9,224 nucleotides of DNA from Altererythrobacter sp. Lineage in GTDB: Bacteria; Pseudomonadota; Alphaproteobacteria; Sphingomonadales; Sphingomonadaceae. Below the pieces are notes generated by a model. It did no database searches, had not been told where the DNA came from, and saw only the letters and a program-made list of their open reading frames with translations. Position 1 is the first letter of the stretch. Every line of letters starts with the position of its first letter. Below are positions 5,117-9,224 of the stretch, one piece after another. The stretch is taken from NCBI GenBank assembly GCA_024636575.1, contig JAGXGU010000171.1:1-9224 (forward strand). The letters run 5' to 3'. The position numbers and the translations under genes were made by a program.

Positions 5117-6622
5117 TTGGACCGCATGGGCGCTTGGATTCGCGGCAGGATGCTGCTGGCAGCGGGCGCGGTGCTGGGCCTTGCGGCCTGCGTCACCATG
5201 CCGCCTGCGGGCCCGGCTGGTCCGTCCAACGATCTTTCGGCAATTGAAACCGATCTTGCGGCGCATATTTCGGTACTCGCAAGCGATGATCTGGGCGGCC
5301 GCGCGCCGGGCACGGCGGCCGAAACAAAAACGCTGGATTACCTGATTGGCCAATGGCAGGCCGCCGGGCTGGAAGGGGGGACCAACAATCCCGGCAATCC
5401 ATGGCTTGCGGCGGTAACAATTGCTGCCAGTGCCCCGGATGAAAGCTCGATCCGGTTTTACCGCAGGGGCAGGCAAGTGGTGCTGCCCGAAGGGGGCGCG
5501 ATCGCTTATTCCACGGGCCGCCGGGCCTTGCTGGACAAGGCGCCGCTGCTGTTCGTCGGCAGGCAATATCGCGAACTCGACCGGGCGGAGCTGACCGGAC
5601 GGGTGGCTGTAATGCTGTGGGACCATCCCGATCATGCCGAACAGCGCGAGGCTTTGCTGGAACGCGGCGCCAGCGCAGTGTTGGCCATTCTAACAAATGA
5701 TGGTGAACTGACCCGGTTGGCCAGCACCCGAATTGCGGGTTCATACCGGCTGGTGGATGATACCGATGGCAATCTGCTCGATGGATTCCTCACCCGTAGC
5801 GCGGCAGAGATTGTGCTGGGCGAGGGGCGCCTGGCGCTGCTGCGGGAATCGGCTGAATTGCCCGGTTTCAAGCCCGTACCGCTACCGGTTACAGTCTCTA
5901 TCGAAGCAACCGCCACTGCGATTGAGATCGCTTCGCATAATCTGATCGGGCGGCTGCCGGGGCGGCAACCGGCGCTCGGCGCAGTGCTGCTGGTGGCGCA
6001 TTGGGATCATTTCGGCACCTGCGCCAAGCCGCCGGCACAGGATTTGATCTGCAACGGGGCGGTCGATAATGCCAGCGGACTGGCCGTGCTGACCGAACTT
6101 GCCCGCCGCCTTGCCGCAGGACCTAGGCTGGACCGGGATGTGTATTTTCTCGCCACCACGGGGGAGGAATGGGGCCTGCTGGGCGCGCGGGCCTTTGCCG
6201 CCGATCCGCCGGTTCCATTGTCCTCCATCGTGGCGGCGTTCAACGTCGATTCCATCGCCATCGCGCCGCGCGGCGCGCCGGTGGTAATCGTCGGCGCGGG
6301 GCTGACCGCGCTGGACGGTCCGATCGAACGCCTGATCGCCCGTCAGGGGCGCGGGATGGGAGACGCTCAGTTGGCGGCCAAATTCCTGCGCCGTCAGGAT
6401 GGCTGGGTGCTGCTGCAACGCGACGTGCCGACACTGATGGTATCCAGCGCGTTTGCGGACAGCGCCTTCCTCGACCCATATGTTGCCGAACGCTATCACC
6501 GGCCGGCGGACGAGCGCGAGGGGATCGAGCTGGGCGGCGCGGCGCAGGACCTGCTGCTGCATGTCGATATGGTCCGCTTTTTCGCCGATGGCAGCGCCTA
6601 CTCCCCGGCACCAGCGCCATAG
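5117..6622 (+). CDS. M28-family zinc peptidase, predicted lipoprotein
   Basis: A 501-residue exported aminopeptidase-like protein. Its N-terminus is a lipoprotein signal: basic residues, a hydrophobic run, then lipobox LAAC with C25 as the likely lipidated residue, followed by a Pro/Gly linker. The M28 catalytic domain has both halves intact: H295 in AHWDHFG, D317 in CNGAVDNASG, E350-E351 in TGEEWGLLGARAF, D378 in NVDS, and H461 in YHRPADE. Together these give the five ligands of a two-zinc site plus the general base E350. Residues about 140-270, between the N-terminal strand and the H295 motif, form an inserted region resembling the protease-associated domains of M28 enzymes. It probably trims peptides in the periplasm; the substrate is unknown. 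The start is TTG 5117, chosen because AAAGGA lies 5 bases ahead; ATG 5126 would be 14 bases from that site and ATG 5150 would leave a very short signal peptide. Confidence 0.88.
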   Translation: MDRMGAWIRGRMLLAAGAVLGLAACVTMPPAGPAGPSNDLSAIETDLAAHISVLASDDLGGRAPGTAAETKTLDYLIGQWQAAGLEGGTNNPGNPWLAAVTIAASAPDESSIRFYRRGRQVVLPEGGAIAYSTGRRALLDKAPLLFVGRQYRELDRAELTGRVAVMLWDHPDHAEQREALLERGASAVLAILTNDGELTRLASTRIAGSYRLVDDTDGNLLDGFLTRSAAEIVLGEGRLALLRESAELPGFKPVPLPVTVSIEATATAIEIASHNLIGRLPGRQPALGAVLLVAHWDHFGTCAKPPAQDLICNGAVDNASGLAVLTELARRLAAGPRLDRDVYFLATTGEEWGLLGARAFAADPPVPLSSIVAAFNVDSIAIAPRGAPVVIVGAGLTALDGPIERLIARQGRGMGDAQLAAKFLRRQDGWVLLQRDVPTLMVSSAFADSAFLDPYVAERYHRPADEREGIELGGAAQDLLLHVDMVRFFADGSAYSPAPAP

Positions 6623-6623
6623 G

Positions 6624-6662
6624 ATGCAGCTCCGCAATGGCGGATAATTCGCTGCATTGCGG
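6624..6662 (+). promoter_or_regulatory. Two mutually exclusive hairpins in the guaB leader
   Basis: Structure A pairs ATGCAGC (6624-6630) with GCTGCAT (6651-6657) and nests a small hairpin CCGC/GCGG (6632-6635 with 6640-6643). Structure B pairs CCGCAATG (6632-6639) exactly with CATTGCGG (6655-6662). Both need CAT at 6655-6657 and the CCGC at 6632-6635, so they cannot coexist. The element starts one base past the M28-gene stop and ends about 100 bases before guaB. No T-tract follows, so a simple intrinsic terminator is not supported. It could be a processing site, a rho-dependent end or an RNA switch. Confidence 0.4.
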
Positions 6663-6763
6663 CATAGCCCCTAGCGGTTGTCACAAACTGCGGTTACATG
6701 GGCCGCCACAGATTACCCCGGGTGCCGCATTCGGTGCCCGCGTTGCAAGCGAAAGTGGCACAC

Positions 6764-8221
6764 ATGGATATCCCCCTCGGCCTTACCTATGACGACGTTC
6801 TACTGCGTCCGGCTGAAAGCGATATCGTGCCCAGCATGGCAGATACCAGCACCTGGCTGACACGGGACATCCGGCTGACCATACCGGTAATTTCCGCCGC
6901 GATGGATACCGTGACCGAAGCGGACATGGCGATTGTCATGGCGCAATTGGGCGGCATCGGTGTGCTTCACCGCAATCTCGATATTGCCGAGCAATGCGCT
7001 GCCGTGCGCGCGGTCAAGCGGTTCGAAAGCGGGATGGTCGTCAATCCGATCACCATCGCGCCCGACGCCACGCTGGGCGATGCCCAGGCATTGATGATCC
7101 AGCACCGGATCAGCGGCATTCCCGTGGCGGACCGTGACGGCAAGCTGTGCGGCATCCTGACCAACCGCGATGTGCGCTTTGCGGAAAATCCGCTGCAGCC
7201 GGTGCGCGAATTGATGACCACCGAAAATCTCGCCACCGTCGGGCTTGGCGTCGGGCAGGAAGAAGCGCGCCGTCTGCTCCATCAGCGCCGGATCGAAAAG
7301 CTGATCGTGGTGGACGACAAATTCCACTGCATCGGCCTGATCACGGTCAAGGATATCGAAAAAGCGGTCAATTATCCCAGCGCCACCAAGGACGGCACGG
7401 GGCGCCTGCGCGTGGCCGCCGCAACCACCGTGGGTGACAAGGGTTTCGAACGCACTCAGGCGCTGATCGACGCCGAAGTGGATGTGGTCATCATCGACAC
7501 CGCGCATGGCCATAACAAGGATGTGGCGCGGGCAGTGGAACGGGCCAAGAAGCTCAGCAATTCGGTCCAGATCGTGGCCGGCAATGTCGCCACTGCAGAG
7601 GCGACGCGCGCGCTGATCGATGCCGGCGCGGATGCGGTGAAGGTGGGGATTGGCCCCGGTTCGATCTGCACCACAAGGATTGTCGCCGGTGTGGGCGTGC
7701 CGCAGCTGACCGCCGTGCTGGAATGCGCGGCGGAGGCGGCAAAGTCCGGCGTTCCGATTATCGCCGATGGCGGACTGCGCACTTCGGGCGATGCAGCCAA
7801 GGCGCTGGCGGCGGGTGCATCCTGTGTGATGGTGGGATCGCTGCTGGCCGGGACAGAGGAAGCGCCGGGCGAAACCTTCCTGTACAAGGGCCGTAGCTAC
7901 AAGAGCTACCGCGGGATGGGCAGCGTCAGCGCAATGGCGCGGGGCAGTGCGGACCGTTATTTCCAGCAGGACATCAAGGATTCGATGAAGCTGGTGCCCG
8001 AAGGCATCGAGGGCCAGGTGCCGTATAAGGGGCCCGCCAAGGATATCATTCACCAGCTGGTCGGCGGGGTGAAGGCGGCGATGGGCTACACCGGTTCCGC
8101 CACTATCGAGGATTTGCGCGCCAACGCCAAATTCGTCCGCATCACCAACGCCGGTTTGCAGGAAAGCCACGTCCATGACGTGGCGATCACCCGCGAAGCG
8201 CCGAATTATCCGACGCGCTAG
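6764..8221 (+). CDS. guaB: Inosine-5'-monophosphate dehydrogenase
   Basis: A 485-residue enzyme that oxidises IMP to XMP with NAD+, the committed and rate-limiting step of guanine nucleotide synthesis; a cytoplasmic tetramer or octamer. It begins with the family hallmark LGLTYDDVLLRP. A CBS pair occupies about residues 92-205, inserted in the TIM barrel as usual. The active-site loop GPGSICTTR places the catalytic cysteine at C302. The flap carries RGMGSVSAM and the R398-Y399 pair of ADRYFQ. C302, R398 and Y399 all sit three residues before the E. coli numbering, so no insertion or loss has occurred. ATG 6764 is chosen because it begins the conserved N-terminus; the frame is open to 6698. The ribosome site is weak (GAAAGTGG, 6751-6758), and a GTG at 6755 is an alternative. 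An RNA methyltransferase gene follows with no gap. Confidence 0.97.
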   Translation: MDIPLGLTYDDVLLRPAESDIVPSMADTSTWLTRDIRLTIPVISAAMDTVTEADMAIVMAQLGGIGVLHRNLDIAEQCAAVRAVKRFESGMVVNPITIAPDATLGDAQALMIQHRISGIPVADRDGKLCGILTNRDVRFAENPLQPVRELMTTENLATVGLGVGQEEARRLLHQRRIEKLIVVDDKFHCIGLITVKDIEKAVNYPSATKDGTGRLRVAAATTVGDKGFERTQALIDAEVDVVIIDTAHGHNKDVARAVERAKKLSNSVQIVAGNVATAEATRALIDAGADAVKVGIGPGSICTTRIVAGVGVPQLTAVLECAAEAAKSGVPIIADGGLRTSGDAAKALAAGASCVMVGSLLAGTEEAPGETFLYKGRSYKSYRGMGSVSAMARGSADRYFQQDIKDSMKLVPEGIEGQVPYKGPAKDIIHQLVGGVKAAMGYTGSATIEDLRANAKFVRITNAGLQESHVHDVAITREAPNYPTR

Positions 8222-9224
8222 ATGGTTCCGGGCGCAAGAGTTCAGGCGGCGATTGAACTGCTGGATGCGATTATCGACGCCGCCCGCAGCAATGGCGCGC
8301 CCGCAGACCGGCTGATTGCAGACTATTTCCGCGCCCGCCGCTATGCCGGCAGCAAGGATCGCCGCGCCGTTCGCGAGCTGGTCTATGCCGCCATCCGCGC
8401 CTGCGGGCCGGTGCCGCAAAATGGCCGCGCGGCGATGCTGCGCCTGGCCCAGAGCGACCCCGAGATACTGCCCCTGTTTGACGGGGAAGGGCACGGCCCC
8501 GCACCGATCGAGCCGGGCGAAACGGCAGCCCAAGGCGGAATTGCGCCCGAATGGCTGACCGAGCGGCTGAGCAAGTCGGAAATCTGGGGCGAGGAAGCCG
8601 AGGCGCTGCTTGGCCGCGCGCCGCTGGACCTGCGGGTGAATACGCTAAAGGCGGACCGTGATACGCTGGACCTGCCGATTGCCGGCGAACATCTCGCCGC
8701 GCCGCAAGGCCTGCGTTTCGAAGCGGGTACGCAGGTCGAACAATGGGATGCCTACCGCGGCGGACTCGTCGAAATCCAGGATCACGGCAGCCAGTGGGCC
8801 TGCCATGCCTTGAATGCGAAGCCGGGCGAGACGATTATCGACCTGTGCGCGGGAGCGGGCGGCAAGACGCTGGCCCTGGCAGCAGCGATGGAAAACCAGG
8901 GCAAATTGCTCGCTACCGACACCGATCGCGGGCGATTGTCCCGCCTGCGCCCTCGCGCAGAAGGGGCGGGGGCCGGGATCATCGAAAGCCTGCTGATAAA
9001 TCCGAACAAGGAACTGGACATGATCCGCGCATGGCCGGCCATGGCAGAAGATGGCGGAGTGGACGCGGTACTGGTCGATGCCCCCTGTTCGGGCACCGGC
9101 ACGTGGCGCCGCAACCCCGAAGCGCGCTGGCGGCTGGATGACCGTCAGCTCGCACGTTATGCCAACATCCAGTCCTATCTGCTTGAACTTGCTGCCAAAC
9201 TGGTCAAGCCGGGCGGGCGTATAG
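8222..9224 (+). CDS. RsmB/NOP-family RNA (cytosine-5) methyltransferase, 3' partial
   Basis: An open frame of 334 codons that leaves the window without a stop. It uses S-adenosylmethionine to make 5-methylcytosine in RNA, probably 16S rRNA. Residues 1 to about 60 are helical and recall half of the NusB-like domain of RsmB (IADYFRARRYAGSKDRR). PEWLTERL begins the methyltransferase region, with LRVN as the usual substrate-side motif. Motif I is DLCAGAGGK (207-215), and motif IV is DAPCSGTGTWRRNPEARW with C289 in the PCSG position. The second catalytic cysteine (TCS motif) should lie just beyond the right edge. The N-terminal part is shorter than E. coli RsmB, a form I recall from alphaproteobacteria, so m5C967 as target is not assured. 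ATG 8222 abuts the guaB stop (TAGATG) without a clear ribosome site, which suggests translation by reinitiation after guaB. Confidence 0.88.
   Translation, partial: MVPGARVQAAIELLDAIIDAARSNGAPADRLIADYFRARRYAGSKDRRAVRELVYAAIRACGPVPQNGRAAMLRLAQSDPEILPLFDGEGHGPAPIEPGETAAQGGIAPEWLTERLSKSEIWGEEAEALLGRAPLDLRVNTLKADRDTLDLPIAGEHLAAPQGLRFEAGTQVEQWDAYRGGLVEIQDHGSQWACHALNAKPGETIIDLCAGAGGKTLALAAAMENQGKLLATDTDRGRLSRLRPRAEGAGAGIIESLLINPNKELDMIRAWPAMAEDGGVDAVLVDAPCSGTGTWRRNPEARWRLDDRQLARYANIQSYLLELAAKLVKPGGRI

Noticed and set aside
4535..5635. A 366-codon minus-strand open frame spanning bdhA and the M28 gene
   Set aside because: It crosses two plus-strand genes with full catalytic motifs, and its composition is that of an antisense shadow.
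6655..6690. An intrinsic terminator after the M28 gene
   Set aside because: The hairpins there are not followed by a run of T; GC-containing sequence continues after 6662.
6800..8533. A long minus-strand open frame of 577 codons across guaB
   Set aside because: It mirrors the well-supported guaB frame on the opposite strand, its translation is rich in His, Arg and Gly with no family motif, and such shadows are common in GC-rich codon-biased genes.

Overview
The window looks like a chromosomal segment of an alphaproteobacterium, most likely Sphingomonadales (Erythrobacteraceae/Sphingomonadaceae-like). This rests on the GC-rich coding sequence, the protein style of SdhA, GuaB and the RsmB-like methyltransferase, the presence of a 3-hydroxybutyrate dehydrogenase, and a BlaI/M56 pair of the kind common in that group. 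The placement comes from remembered family sequences, not from a search. Gene density is high and every gap is under 150 bases. I see no RNA genes, insertion sequences, CRISPR arrays or phage genes.

Layout: (1) the last 44 codons of sdhA, closed by a strong intrinsic terminator; (2) a TerC-family membrane protein whose short leader holds a 14-bp perfect palindrome; (3) a two-gene regulatory operon, a BlaI/MecI-type repressor overlapping by 4 bp an M56 (BlaR1-type) membrane metallopeptidase, preceded by twin TACA-nn-TGTA operators exactly 21 bp apart; (4) a convergent hairpin terminator; (5) a minus-strand membrane-anchored neutral zinc metallopeptidase (YpfJ family), divergent from (6) bdhA, D-3-hydroxybutyrate dehydrogenase, followed by (7) an M28-family lipoprotein peptidase; (8) guaB (IMP dehydrogenase), with its stop codon touching the start of (9) an RsmB/NOP-type RNA cytosine-5 methyltransferase that runs off the right edge.

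The housekeeping content is central metabolism (succinate dehydrogenase, ketone-body/PHB turnover, GMP synthesis) plus rRNA modification. The part most likely to hold undescribed biology is the BlaI-M56 operon at 1125-3227. Its antirepressor keeps the zinc-protease core but has a proline-rich linker and a small periplasmic helical domain with a CX9C cysteine pair instead of a penicillin-binding sensor. An internal ribosome binding site inside the gene precedes an in-frame ATG that begins what looks like a signal peptide, so the operon may make both a membrane protease and a free periplasmic version of its own sensor domain. Three peptidases of different families (M56, YpfJ type, M28) lie within about 5 kb, but apart from adjacency nothing in the sequence ties them to one pathway.
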